DNA of 42,338 nt from Oceanospirillales bacterium (GTDB lineage: Bacteria > Pseudomonadota > Gammaproteobacteria > Xanthomonadales > SZUA-36). Numbering within the stretch: the stretch's first letter is position 1; each line of letters begins with the position of its first letter. The stretch is taken from contig QIKV01000174.1 in NCBI GenBank assembly GCA_003233115.1, positions 1 through 42,338 on the forward strand. The letters run 5' to 3'. This document shows, piece after piece, positions 25,039-36,229 of this stretch. The notes beneath the pieces were generated by a model. The model was not told the origin of the DNA. It searched no databases and was given only the letters and a program-made list of their open reading frames with translations. The position numbers and the translations under genes were made by a program.

Positions 25039-26415
25039 TTATACGAATGTAGCGTTAACCTGGAATAGCTGCTCTACTGCATGGATCTGTTTCTTATCGG
25101 ATACAAACAGCAGTACGTGGTCGTGCTCCTCAATGACAGTGTCGTGATGGGCAATAATGACATCTTCATTCCGGACGATGGCGCTGATGGTGGTGCCGGT
25201 GGGCAAATTCAGTTCTTCCACCGAGCGACCCACTACCTTTGAATTGCGCCGGCTACCAAGCGCCGCTGCCTCGATAGCCTCGGCTGCGCCGTGCCGCAAT
25301 GAATGTACCCGCACCATGTTGCCCCGGCGGATATGGGTCAGCAGCGAGCCAATGGTTACCTGCTGTGGCGATACAGCAATATCAATGGTGCCGGATTCCA
25401 TCAGATCCACATAGGATGGCCGGTTGATAATGGCTATCACTTTTTTTGCGCCCATACGCTTGGCCAGCAAAGAGGACATGATATTGGCCTCATCATCGTT
25501 GGTCAGCACACAGTAAACATCGGTATTTTCTATGGCTTCTTCCCTGAGCAGATTTTCATCAGCACAATCACCCACCAGCACGATGGTTTTGGATAGCTCT
25601 TCAGCAATGGCCTCAGCCCGGACCGGGTCACGCTCAATAATTTTTACGTGGTGATCACGTTCCAGGCGTCGTGCGAGGTTTTTACCGATATTGCCACCCC
25701 CCGCAAGAATCACGCGCCGTACCGGGCGGTCCAGCGGTCTGAGCTCCTTCATAACGGTGCGGATATGTCGTTTTGCCGCGAGGAAGAACACCAGGTCATT
25801 TTCTTCAATGACGGTATTACCATCTGGTAGTATCAGTTGACTATCGCGGTAAATCGCCGCCACGCGTGCATCTGAGCGGGCCGGCATATGGTGTTTCAGG
25901 GTATGCAGTTTTTGCCCGACCAGCAGGCCGCCGGTTTCGGCTTTCGTGGCGACCAGTTGGGCCCGTCCGTCGGCAAAGTCCATGACTTGCAAAGCGCCCG
26001 GGTACTCGATCAGGCGACTAATGTATTGCGTCAACAGCAATTCCGGGCTGATCAGGACATCGATAGGGGAATGCTCGCGATGGAACAATTCAGGCCGCTC
26101 GGTATATTCAGCCGAACGTACCCGGGCTACACGGGTTGGCACGTTATACAGCGAGTAGGCAATCTGGCAGGCGACCATGTTGGTTTCGTCAGAATTGGTT
26201 AGTGCAATAACCAGGTCGGCATCCTCGATACCGGCCCGCTCAAGTACCTTGGGATGGGAGGCGTGGCCCAGCACGCAGCGAATATCCATTTGATCCTGGA
26301 GTTCCTTGAGCCGTCGCCCGTCTATGTCAACAATGGTGATGTCATTGTCTTCATGGACCAGCGCACTGGCTACTGTAGACCCAACCTGGCCAGCGCCGAG
26401 TATCACAATTTTCAC
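25039..26415 (-). CDS. trkA: Trk potassium uptake regulatory subunit TrkA
   Basis: 458 aa, standard length. A cytoplasmic NAD(H)-binding regulator that gates TrkH. It has two RCK units: the N-terminal Rossmann fold starts MKIVILGAGQVGSTVA with VDIDGRRLKEL, and the second starts RRVILAGGGNIGKNLARRLE near residue 233. Each is followed by a TrkA-C domain. The ATG overlaps the stop of the NtrX-like gene by ATGA, so the three genes 27794-23571 look like one operon. Confidence 0.97.
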   Translation of the reverse strand: MKIVILGAGQVGSTVASALVHEDNDITIVDIDGRRLKELQDQMDIRCVLGHASHPKVLERAGIEDADLVIALTNSDETNMVACQIAYSLYNVPTRVARVRSAEYTERPELFHREHSPIDVLISPELLLTQYISRLIEYPGALQVMDFADGRAQLVATKAETGGLLVGQKLHTLKHHMPARSDARVAAIYRDSQLILPDGNTVIEENDLVFFLAAKRHIRTVMKELRPLDRPVRRVILAGGGNIGKNLARRLERDHHVKIIERDPVRAEAIAEELSKTIVLVGDCADENLLREEAIENTDVYCVLTNDDEANIMSSLLAKRMGAKKVIAIINRPSYVDLMESGTIDIAVSPQQVTIGSLLTHIRRGNMVRVHSLRHGAAEAIEAAALGSRRNSKVVGRSVEELNLPTGTTISAIVRNEDVIIAHHDTVIEEHDHVLLFVSDKKQIHAVEQLFQVNATFV

Positions 26416-27794
26416 GGTTTGCCTTCACCTCTTGAAACGGATTTAGGATCAATGCCCAGTGAGCGCAGTTTACGGTACAGGTGAGTTCTTTCCATCTCTA
26501 CTGACTCAGAAAGTTTCCCGACACTGCCGCCGGCTTTCTTGAGCTGATAAATCAGGTAGTTACGTTCAAATTGTTCCCGTGCCTCACGCAAAGGCAGGTT
26601 AAACAGGGCCTCGCGCCCGCTATCGGTTGCTTCAATACTGGCAGCACTTTGGCTGAGGGCGTCTTCAATTTCCTGCATTGAAATCTCACCGTCACCACCG
26701 AGCACCAGCAAGCGCTGAACCAGGTTTCTTAGTTCACGAACATTGCCTGGCCAGCTATGATTACGCATTCGGTTCTGTACGGAAACCGAGAACGGCCGGT
26801 AGGGCAAATTTTCCTGGTTCGGAAACCAGTCAGAGAAATACCTTACCAATTCCGGAATGTCCTCAGGCCGCTCGCGCAGTGGAGGAATTCGCAATGGCAG
26901 GACGTTCAGGCGGAAATACAATGAACTGAGCACCTGCCCATCCTTTACTGCTTGCTCCAGGTCCCCTGAGGCGCTACAGATGATACGACAAGACAGGGGT
27001 TTTTGAGCCGCGCTGCCCACTGCCGTAAAACCGCCCGATTCAATGATGTTGTTTAGCAGTTCCTGGGTCTCGGCTGACAGTTTAGGCAGGTCAGGGATAA
27101 ACGCCGTGCCGCTGGCGGCCTGATCCAACAGACCGCTGACTGCCTGGCCGTTCGAAACTGCGCCCAAAAGGTAGCGGTGGCCATTCCCGGCACCGGCCCG
27201 GTTGTGGTCAAATATCACCATATCGCCACTGGCGGCTGACAATTGGTGGATGTAGCGTGCCAGTGTCCTGCGACCACTGCCGGGCTCGCCGGTAATCATG
27301 ACCGGGGAAGTATGACTTGCTGCCTGTCTGGCCTTGTTGCGAAGTGATTGCATAGCCGGGCTTATGCCCAGGGGTTCGACCAGAATGGCATGTTGAGTGC
27401 TGGCCTCGGCAGCTTCGGCCTGGGGCTTTGAATCCAGTGCCTTGCGAACGGTGGCCAGCAACTTGGCCAGTGACAATGGTTTCTGGATAAAATCGAAAGC
27501 ACCCAGACGGGTCGCCTCCACAGCGGTTTCCAGCGTACCGTGGCCGGACATGATCACCACCTGGGATTCCAGCTTTCCAGGTGCAGACCATTCTTTAAGC
27601 AGTGAGATACCATCAATATCCGGCATCCAGATATCCAGCAGGACCAGGTCGGGTTTTTGCTGCGCATAGGTCAGACGCGCGCTTTCGCCATCTCGTGCAA
27701 CGCGCACGGAATAGCCCTCATCCTCCAGGATTTCCTGTACGAGTTGCCGGATATCAGGCTCGTCATCAACGACCAGAATTTGCGCTTGTGCCAT
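26412..27794 (-). CDS. NtrX-like response regulator with degenerate AAA+ domain
   Basis: 460 aa. The receiver (about 1-120) is intact: ILVVDDEPDIRQL, Asp in LVLLDIWMPDIDG, Lys in FDFIQKPLS. The central domain keeps a Walker A-like GEPGSGRRTLARYIH and the C-terminal RPEDIPELVRYF and SWPGNVRELRNLV. The segment where GAFTGA should stand reads YLLGAVSNGQAVSGLLDQA, and the Walker B position reads GTAFIPDLPKLS without the DE pair. Loss of both argues against sigma-54 activation. A Fis-type HTH ends the protein (GGSVGKLSESVEMERTHLYR). Genes of the NtrX group often precede trkA and trkH, but no ntrY-type kinase is adjacent here. A DNA-binding regulator working without sigma-54 is likely. Confidence 0.85.
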   Translation of the reverse strand: MAQAQILVVDDEPDIRQLVQEILEDEGYSVRVARDGESARLTYAQQKPDLVLLDIWMPDIDGISLLKEWSAPGKLESQVVIMSGHGTLETAVEATRLGAFDFIQKPLSLAKLLATVRKALDSKPQAEAAEASTQHAILVEPLGISPAMQSLRNKARQAASHTSPVMITGEPGSGRRTLARYIHQLSAASGDMVIFDHNRAGAGNGHRYLLGAVSNGQAVSGLLDQAASGTAFIPDLPKLSAETQELLNNIIESGGFTAVGSAAQKPLSCRIICSASGDLEQAVKDGQVLSSLYFRLNVLPLRIPPLRERPEDIPELVRYFSDWFPNQENLPYRPFSVSVQNRMRNHSWPGNVRELRNLVQRLLVLGGDGEISMQEIEDALSQSAASIEATDSGREALFNLPLREAREQFERNYLIYQLKKAGGSVGKLSESVEMERTHLYRKLRSLGIDPKSVSRGEGKP

Positions 27795-27878
27795 AGGACA
27801 TTAACGGATGTGGTAAGGAAACAACAGAATACCCGCATGTAAGCGTAGGAGCAAGCAGCTAAGCCGCCCGCAAATCCT

Positions 27879-28523
27879 TCAATCCTTACTTTGCCTTGCG
27901 TGCTCTTGCTTCACCAGGAAGTTCACCACGTCCAGCATGGCTTCAAAGCTGGGTACTGCCTTGCTGGTGTTAATCCGGTACTTACGGTCTACAACCATTG
28001 TGGGTGTCCCGGTGATACCAAAGAGCTTGACATCCCGCTGGGCCTTGCGCATCTGGCTATCCGCAGCAAATGACTTGAAATTAGCGATAAAAGAATCTTT
28101 CTTTACGCCAAAACGGGTATAGAAATCCGCCAGTTCCTCCACGCTGCGGAATTTTTTTCCGCTTTTCCAGATGGCATCCATCATTGGCACGTGGCTTTTC
28201 TCGGCAATACCCATCATTTCAGCGGTTATGTACCCCTGTGCGAGCAACTCCCAGGTGCGGCGGCCAAAACCAACTGGTAGACGGTCAAGTTTGACGTAGT
28301 CGGGCTTGTTCTTTTTCCAGCTCTGCATGAACGGCTCGAACGTATTGCAATGTGTGCAGGCATAACTGAAGACCTCGGTTACTTCCACAGTATCTGAGGT
28401 GGTCTCACCCGCTGCCTGGGCAATCTTGAAGTAGTGTACGCCTTCCTGGTATGGATCCTGCTCTGCCATAGCGACCTGGCTGCCGAGCAACAGGCCAAGC
28501 GCGAGAATTACTTTTTGCATCAT
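27879..28523 (-). CDS. dsbA: Thiol:disulfide interchange protein DsbA
   Basis: 214 aa with signal peptide (VILALGLLLGSQVAMAEQD). Periplasmic oxidase that introduces disulfides into exported proteins. The active site is CTHC in FSYACTHCNTFEPF (near residue 55), and the cis-proline loop is in GITGTPTMVVD. The thioredoxin fold with helical insert is of normal length. It lies 34 bp downstream of the cytochrome c4 gene on the same strand, a common pairing in gammaproteobacteria. Confidence 0.95.
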   Translation of the reverse strand: MMQKVILALGLLLGSQVAMAEQDPYQEGVHYFKIAQAAGETTSDTVEVTEVFSYACTHCNTFEPFMQSWKKNKPDYVKLDRLPVGFGRRTWELLAQGYITAEMMGIAEKSHVPMMDAIWKSGKKFRSVEELADFYTRFGVKKDSFIANFKSFAADSQMRKAQRDVKLFGITGTPTMVVDRKYRINTSKAVPSFEAMLDVVNFLVKQEHARQSKD

Positions 28524-28557
28524 TGTTGGTCTCTCCTTGGGGGTACTGTGGGTTTAA

Positions 28558-29184
28558 CTATTCATCTACAGCGCGCAATCCCTGGATATAGTCGGATACT
28601 GCCTTGATCTGATCATCGGTCAGGCGCAGGGCGACATCGACCATGATTTTGCTGCTCTCATCCCCTTCCCCCCAGAGGGTACCGCTACGGAAGCCTTTCA
28701 GCATTTTCTCCAGATAGACAGCGTGCTGCCCGGCAAGTGCGGGGTAGACTGCAAGCGGGTTGCCTTCACCGGCCGGCCCGTGGCAGGCCATGCAAGCTGG
28801 CACGTCGGTTTTGGCATGTCCGGCTCGATACAATCGCTCACCGACGTCAAGTGAATCTTTATTTGCCAGACCGGCTTTGTGGGTTTGTGCAGAAAAGTAA
28901 GCAGCAAGGTCAGCTATATCCTGATCACTGAGCGCGGGAACGATGCCAGCCATTTCAGGTACCGGCCGGGCACCGCTTTTGATCAGGCCAAGCTGGCGCT
29001 CGAGATAAGCGGTGTGTTGGCCTGCAATTGTAGGCCAGTTGGGAACCACGCTGTTGCCATCTGCGCCGTGGCACGCGGCACATACCGCTGATTTGCCCTG
29101 TCCGGCGTCTGCATCGCCACCAGCAAGGGCAGGCAATGTGACCAGCAGCGACAAGATTGCTGCAACTTGCAAAAAATGCTTCAT
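28558..29184 (-). CDS. Dihaem cytochrome c4
   Basis: 208 aa from ATG 29184, which has ggagag 7 nt upstream; an earlier in-frame ATG is rejected because the signal peptide starts here (MKHFLQVAAILSLLVTLPAL). Two class I cytochrome c domains with CAACHG (near 36) and CMACHG (near 128) and an axial methionine in each half (VPEMAGIVPAL and SKIMVDVAL). A periplasmic electron carrier, usually towards terminal oxidases. It is divergent from engB. Confidence 0.93.
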   Translation of the reverse strand: MKHFLQVAAILSLLVTLPALAGGDADAGQGKSAVCAACHGADGNSVVPNWPTIAGQHTAYLERQLGLIKSGARPVPEMAGIVPALSDQDIADLAAYFSAQTHKAGLANKDSLDVGERLYRAGHAKTDVPACMACHGPAGEGNPLAVYPALAGQHAVYLEKMLKGFRSGTLWGEGDESSKIMVDVALRLTDDQIKAVSDYIQGLRAVDE

Positions 29185-29296
29185 TTCGTACTCTCCAGGA
29201 ATGTTTGCGTACAATACAATGACCGAAATGGCCCGCCATTATCCCGTTTTAGGCACATGCGTTCCAGTCAAAAGATAAAAACGTGAGCAAACTATT

Positions 29297-29926
29297 TTGA
29301 AAAGAACCAATCCATTCCGTGCGGCACGCTACGTACTCAATGCCCACGATTTAAGGCAATTGCCGGCAGACTGCGGCATCGAGGTTGCAGTCGCCGGTCG
29401 TTCCAATGCCGGAAAATCCAGTGCAATTAATACTTTTACAGATCAAAAATCGCTGGCGCGAACCAGTAAAACACCCGGGCGTACCCAGCAAATTGTCATT
29501 TTTGAACTGGATGAAGGCCGGCGCATTGCTGATCTGCCGGGCTATGGCTATGCAAAGGTGCCGCTCAAGCTCAAAGCACATTGGCGCAATGTCATGGAAC
29601 GCTATTTCCAGACCCGCAGCAGCTTGCGGGGTGTGGTGTTGGTGATGGATATTCGCCACCCCATGCGTGAATTCGACCAGCAGATGCTGGCCTGGTGTCA
29701 GGCATCCAATATCGCCTGTCACGTACTGTTGACCAAGTCGGACAAGCTCAAGCGCGGGCCGGCACAGTCCACCCTGCTCCGGGTGCGGCGCGAATTACCG
29801 GACATCGCCAGTGCCCAGATTTTTTCTTCCAGTAAAAAAACCGGGCTTGAAGAACTGGTGGATAAGCTGCGTGCCTGGTATGAGTATGATCAGGGCCTGT
29901 TAACAGGCCAACCGGAACAAGCGTAA
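29297..29926 (+). CDS. engB: Ribosome biogenesis GTPase EngB (YsxC/YihA)
   Basis: 209 aa from TTG 29297; no in-frame ATG exists before the G1 motif, so the rare start is accepted with a weak gtgag upstream. GTPase needed for 50S subunit assembly. Motifs: G1 GRSNAGKSS, G3 DLPGYGYAKV, G4 LTKSDKLKRG, and the family string KSLARTSKTPGRTQ. Position near cytochrome c4, dsbA, hemB and polA is typical for gammaproteobacteria. Confidence 0.95.
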   Translation: MKRTNPFRAARYVLNAHDLRQLPADCGIEVAVAGRSNAGKSSAINTFTDQKSLARTSKTPGRTQQIVIFELDEGRRIADLPGYGYAKVPLKLKAHWRNVMERYFQTRSSLRGVVLVMDIRHPMREFDQQMLAWCQASNIACHVLLTKSDKLKRGPAQSTLLRVRRELPDIASAQIFSSSKKTGLEELVDKLRAWYEYDQGLLTGQPEQA

Positions 29927-29954
29927 AATACACCCTGAGGCAACACGGAACTGA

Positions 29955-31795
<1,841 letters not shown>

Positions 31796-31867
31796 AGTGC
31801 CACAGTGAGCTTGAGTTTTGGTATTCGTATTTGCCTGCCTGTAGACGCGGGTACTTGACGCTGACCC

Positions 31868-32542
31868 TCAGCTCCCGGGTTCTGCCTTTGGCATGGGTTC
31901 TCTCAGTTCGCCGGCTTCATCAAGGGCCGGATATTCAAGGCCATGTCGTTGGCAATAATCTGCCAGCACCGGATGCAGCCACTCGAACCTTTGACGACGC
32001 AGGGTTTCATCATTGAGTCGGCATCGCTGGTACAGTCCAGCGGCCTGGCGTTGGCGTTGTGCTTCGTAAAGCACAACCGCACAGGCGACCGATACGTTGA
32101 GCGACTGGCTAACGCCCATCATCGGGATACGAATCTGCTGGTCAACATAGGCCAGTGTGATCGTGCTGACGCCAAACAGTTCGGTACCCAGCACCAACGC
32201 GGTAGGGCGGGTGTAATCGATATCACGGTAGTCCCGGGTCGCATCGCCCAGGTGTGCGGCCACCAGCTGGAAGCCGCTGGATTTGAGGTGTGTGCAGGCG
32301 TCTTCAGCGTTGTGGTGTGTTTGGATGCGCATCCACTTTTCTGCCCCCTGGGAGGTATTCCAGTGGCAGCGAACGTCATCATCATCCGCGACCACGTGCA
32401 TTTTGTTGATGCCCACAGCATCGCAGTTGCGAACCATGGCGGAAAAATTTCTCGGCTTGTGCAGGTTTTCAGCGAATACGGTCAGGTCGGGTTGACGCAG
32501 GGCCAGCACTGCATCCAGTCTTGCCCAGCGTTCAGGAGTCAT
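31868..32542 (-). CDS. trmH: tRNA (guanosine-18-2'-O)-methyltransferase TrmH
   Basis: 224 aa from ATG 32542 (MTPERWARLDAVLALRQPDLT), which matches the known start of TrmH better than the longer frame. SpoU-class enzyme that 2'-O-methylates G18 of tRNAs. Motif 1 is in HKPRNFSAMVRNCDAVG, motif 2 in TALVLGTELFGV, and motif 3 in IPMMGVSQSLNVSVACAVVLYEAQRQR, covering the trefoil-knot SAM site. The C-terminal extension agrees with TrmH. Its start lies 11 nt inside the 3' end of the TRAP permease gene. It is convergent with aroE. Confidence 0.93.
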   Translation of the reverse strand: MTPERWARLDAVLALRQPDLTVFAENLHKPRNFSAMVRNCDAVGINKMHVVADDDDVRCHWNTSQGAEKWMRIQTHHNAEDACTHLKSSGFQLVAAHLGDATRDYRDIDYTRPTALVLGTELFGVSTITLAYVDQQIRIPMMGVSQSLNVSVACAVVLYEAQRQRQAAGLYQRCRLNDETLRRQRFEWLHPVLADYCQRHGLEYPALDEAGELREPMPKAEPGS

Positions 32543-33062
32543 CAACCCGCGTGTTGCGCAGTATTTTCCATGCATCGCTTGCGTTGATGAAAGCCTGCCC
32601 CAGCAATAGTGCCGGCAGAATCAAGATCAGTGATTTGAGTAAAAATACCAGCGGTAGCCCACCCGCTTCACGTGAGCTTTCCAGCAACCTCCAGGAACTG
32701 GCAACGTATGGCCAGGCGACGATCAGCAGAAAAATACAAAACGGAACAAGGAATAGCAATGTACCCATAAAATTTACCAGCGCGCGCTTCTTTTCCGTCA
32801 TAACGGCGTAAAAAATATCTACCCGCACATGCCCGTCCAGTTGCAGAGTCCATGCAGCGGCGACAGTAAATACAGTGACGTGCAGATAGGTCAGTGATTC
32901 CTGTAGCCAGATCCAGCCCAGGTTGAAGCCATAACGCAAAACCACGATGGTGAATGTAAGCAGTACCATCAACAGAGATAACCATGCAACACCTTTACCG
33001 CACAGCGCGATTACATTGCGCAAAACCCGGAGATTGCCTGTGGCCTGCCCTGGTGAGTTCAT
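32532..33062 (-). CDS. TRAP transporter small permease (DctQ family), isolated
   Basis: 176 aa from ATG 33062 (MNSPGQATGN). Four hydrophobic helices at about residues 23-45, 55-75, 92-115 and 135-157. WIWLQESLTYLHVTVFTVAAAWTL and HVRVDIFY are typical of DctQ, the small membrane subunit of TRAP uptake systems. The large permease DctM and binding protein DctP are not nearby: the flanks are trmH and a DUF2782 gene. It overlaps trmH by 11 nt. Either its partners lie elsewhere, or it has another role. Confidence 0.82.
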   Translation of the reverse strand: MNSPGQATGNLRVLRNVIALCGKGVAWLSLLMVLLTFTIVVLRYGFNLGWIWLQESLTYLHVTVFTVAAAWTLQLDGHVRVDIFYAVMTEKKRALVNFMGTLLFLVPFCIFLLIVAWPYVASSWRLLESSREAGGLPLVFLLKSLILILPALLLGQAFINASDAWKILRNTRVDDS

Positions 33063-33072
33063 GCTGGTGTGT

Positions 33073-33426
33073 TCACCACTCCTTGAGTTTCCAGTACGCA
33101 GGCCGGACACGGCCTTGACCGTTATCGGGGTCACTCAGTTCAAGCTGACCATCGCCGTCTTCATCAAGATAATAGTAGGGAGGCCCCTTGATCGGTGTAA
33201 TTTTGACCATGTAAACACGGCCATCGCGGCTGTATTCTTCGATGCGTTCGCCTTTTTTTTCAGTGATAACCACGCTGGGTTCCACCTGTTCGTTCGGAAC
33301 CTTGGGTGGAATGGGTGGCGGCGCGGCCAGGTCATCTTCATCCTGTTGCGCCTGTGCCAGGCTGAAGGCCAACATGCTGACGGCGGCCAGCAGGGTTAGC
33401 ACCGGGACGATCCATGTTCTTTTCAT
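33073..33426 (-). CDS. DUF2782 exported protein
   Basis: 117 aa with signal peptide (VPVLTLLAAVSMLAFSLAQAQ). The mature part has EPSVVITEKKGERIEEYSRD, VYMVKITPIKGPPYYYLDED and a WKLKEW ending, matching DUF2782. This family is of unknown function and often sits beside polA in Pseudomonas-like gammaproteobacteria, as here (divergent from polA). Its stop is 10 bp before the TRAP permease start. Confidence 0.85.
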   Translation of the reverse strand: MKRTWIVPVLTLLAAVSMLAFSLAQAQQDEDDLAAPPPIPPKVPNEQVEPSVVITEKKGERIEEYSRDGRVYMVKITPIKGPPYYYLDEDGDGQLELSDPDNGQGRVRPAYWKLKEW

Positions 33427-33513
33427 TCGCTTTACTTCCTCGCAGCTTATCCGGTTCTTCTATACTCTCAGCATAGCAGACCGAGAAAACTGATTTTGGA
33501 TTTCAAATATCGT

Positions 33514-36201
33514 ATGAGTTCTGACAAGACCCTGTACCTGGTCGATGGTTCATCTTATCTTTACCGGGCGTACTACGCACTCCCCAAGCTGACCAATTCT
33601 GCGGGTGAGCCGACCGGCGCGTTGCTTGGTGTTGCCAATATGCTGCAGCGTTTGCTAAAAAATTTTGAAAGTCAATATATTGCAGTGGTTTTTGATGCCA
33701 AAGGCCCGACGTTCCGGCACGAAATGTACGCACAGTACAAGGCCAACCGTCCGCCGATGCCTGCCGAACTCGGGCAGCAGGTAGAGCCGATCCACACACT
33801 TGTCAGGCTGATGGGCCTGCCTTTAATCCAGATTCAGGGCGTCGAGGCTGATGATGTCATCGGTACACTGGCAGCCTGCGCGGTGGCAGAAAACATGGAT
33901 TGTGTGATTTCCACCGGTGACAAGGACATGGCCCAACTTGTCAATGACCATGTCTCACTGATCAATACGATGACCGACACGCATATGGATGCTGACGGGG
34001 TGGTGCAAAAGTTCGGTGTGACGCCGGGGCAAATCGTAGATTTCCTGGCCTTGACCGGTGACAAGGTTGACAATATTCCCGGGGTGGAAAAGTGTGGACC
34101 GAAAACTGCAGCCAAGTGGTTAAACCAGTGGCGGGATCTGGCTGGGGTGATGGCCCATGCCGGGGAAGTTAAGGGAAAAATCGGCGAATACCTGCGCGCT
34201 GCACTGGAAATTTTACCCCTGTCACAAAAGCTGGCCACGATCCGCAGCGACCTGGACCTGGAGTGCAGTGCGGACGAGTTGCGACGCCAGTCCGTTGATG
34301 AAGCGGCACTGCGTGAGTTTCTGCAGCACAATGGGTTCAACAGTTGGCTACAGGAATTGAGCACGGTTGATACGTCACCAGGCGCTCCGCTCGAACTGAA
34401 CTACGTCACTGTGCTGGATAGGCACACGTTCGGGCAATGGCAGGAAAAACTACAGCGCGCAGAGCTGATTGCTGTCGATACCGAAACCACCAGCCTGGAC
34501 CCGCTGCAGGCCGAACTGGTGGGGTTAAGTTTTGCCATTGACGCTTACACGGCGATTTACATCCCGGTGGGCCACAATTATCCGGGCGCACCCCCACAAC
34601 TTGACCGTGAAATGGTTCTGGCAGCCTTAAAGCCCCTATTGGAGGGCAAAACACCCAAAAAGGTAGGGCAGCATATCAAGTACGATATGAATGTCCTTTC
34701 ACGCTATGGTCTCGCTGTGCGGGGGGTTGCCTTTGACACCATGCTGGAATCGTACGTTTTCGACAGCACCGGGAGCCGTCACGATATGGATTCGCTGGCG
34801 CTGAAATACCTGGGCTACCAGACCACGCATTATGAAGATATCGCCGGCAAGGGCGTCAAACAGATTCCGTTCAGCCAGGTGTCCATTGAGGACGCCGGGC
34901 ACTACGCGGCTGAAGATGCTGACGTTACCCTGCGATTGCATCAACACCTGTGGCCGAAGTTGCAGGCTGAACCGACCCTGAAAAACGTTCTGGTAGAGAT
35001 TGAAATACCCCTGATACCGGTCCTGGCCAGAATGGAGCAGGCCGGTGTGCTGATTGATGGAAAATTACTGCTGCAACAGGGTAGGGAACTGGCCAGGCGG
35101 TTGCACGAGCTGGAGGGCCAGGCGCACGCAGTAGCCGGACAGCCTTTCAACCTGGGTTCACCTAAGCAATTGCAGCAGATCCTGTTCGGGAAACTGGAAT
35201 TGCCGGTTATCCGTAAAACTCCGAAGGGACAGCCGTCCACGGCTGAAGACGTGCTGAAGGAACTGGCTGAAGACTACCAGTTGCCCAGGTTGATCCTGGA
35301 GCACCGTTCAATCTCCAAGCTCAAATCCACTTACACTGATAAACTGCCGCAACAGATCAATCCGCATACCGGGCGCGTACATACTTCCTACCACCAGGCA
35401 GTGGCGGCGACCGGCCGGTTGTCATCATCCAACCCCAACCTGCAGAATATTCCAATCCGCACGCCGCAGGGCCGCAGGATTCGCAAAGCATTTGTAGCGC
35501 CACCGGGACACGTGATACTGGCGGCAGACTACTCCCAGATTGAGCTGCGCATTATGGCGCACCTGTCCGCTGACAAGGGCTTGTTGCAGGCCTTCCATGA
35601 CGGTGTCGATATTCACCGGGCAACTGCCGGTGAGGTTTTTGGTGAAGACTATGAGCAAGTAACTGCGGCTCAGCGCCGCGCTGCCAAGGCGATCAATTTT
35701 GGCCTGATGTACGGTATGTCTGCCTTCGGGCTGGCCCGCCAACTGGATATCAGCCGGACAGAAGCACAGGAATTTATGGACACCTATTTTTCCCGCTACC
35801 CGGGTGTGCGGGTATTTATGCAACACACCCGCGAGCAGGCGCGTGAACAGGGCTATGTCGAAACGCTGTTTGGGCGTCGGCTGTATTTACCTGAAATCAA
35901 TGCCGGCAACAGGATTCGCCGCCAGGCTGCTGAGCGTGCGGCCATCAACGCGCCGATGCAGGGTACAGCGGCTGATATCATCAAGATTGCCATGCTCGCG
36001 GTAGATGGCTGGCTGCAAACCGACAAGCCCGGCGCACGCATGGTGATGCAGGTACATGACGAATTGGTACTGGAGGTAGAGCAGGAGCAGCTTGAGCCTG
36101 TTCGTGCAACGGTAATCGGGTATATGTCAGCAGCAGCAGACCTGGATGTACCGCTGGTCGTCGATGCGGATTCCGGCCCGGATTGGGATACTGCGCATTG
36201 A
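33514..36201 (+). CDS. polA: DNA polymerase I
   Basis: 895 aa from ATG 33514; a TTG six codons upstream is possible. Replaces RNA primers and fills gaps. 5' nuclease domain about 1-290 (YLVDGSSYLYRAYYALP, GVEADDVIGTLA, STGDKDMAQLV, DNIPGVEKCGPKTA). 3'-5' proofreading domain with intact catalytic acids in LIAVDTETTSLDPLQ. Polymerase domain with motif A LAADYSQIELRIMAHLS, O-helix RRAAKAINFGLMYGMSAFGLA and motif C MQVHDELVLEVE. Full length, with all three activities expected. Confidence 0.98.
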   Translation: MSSDKTLYLVDGSSYLYRAYYALPKLTNSAGEPTGALLGVANMLQRLLKNFESQYIAVVFDAKGPTFRHEMYAQYKANRPPMPAELGQQVEPIHTLVRLMGLPLIQIQGVEADDVIGTLAACAVAENMDCVISTGDKDMAQLVNDHVSLINTMTDTHMDADGVVQKFGVTPGQIVDFLALTGDKVDNIPGVEKCGPKTAAKWLNQWRDLAGVMAHAGEVKGKIGEYLRAALEILPLSQKLATIRSDLDLECSADELRRQSVDEAALREFLQHNGFNSWLQELSTVDTSPGAPLELNYVTVLDRHTFGQWQEKLQRAELIAVDTETTSLDPLQAELVGLSFAIDAYTAIYIPVGHNYPGAPPQLDREMVLAALKPLLEGKTPKKVGQHIKYDMNVLSRYGLAVRGVAFDTMLESYVFDSTGSRHDMDSLALKYLGYQTTHYEDIAGKGVKQIPFSQVSIEDAGHYAAEDADVTLRLHQHLWPKLQAEPTLKNVLVEIEIPLIPVLARMEQAGVLIDGKLLLQQGRELARRLHELEGQAHAVAGQPFNLGSPKQLQQILFGKLELPVIRKTPKGQPSTAEDVLKELAEDYQLPRLILEHRSISKLKSTYTDKLPQQINPHTGRVHTSYHQAVAATGRLSSSNPNLQNIPIRTPQGRRIRKAFVAPPGHVILAADYSQIELRIMAHLSADKGLLQAFHDGVDIHRATAGEVFGEDYEQVTAAQRRAAKAINFGLMYGMSAFGLARQLDISRTEAQEFMDTYFSRYPGVRVFMQHTREQAREQGYVETLFGRRLYLPEINAGNRIRRQAAERAAINAPMQGTAADIIKIAMLAVDGWLQTDKPGARMVMQVHDELVLEVEQEQLEPVRATVIGYMSAAADLDVPLVVDADSGPDWDTAH

Positions 36202-36229
36202 TGGTTTTTTTTAATGGTTACAGGCTGAA

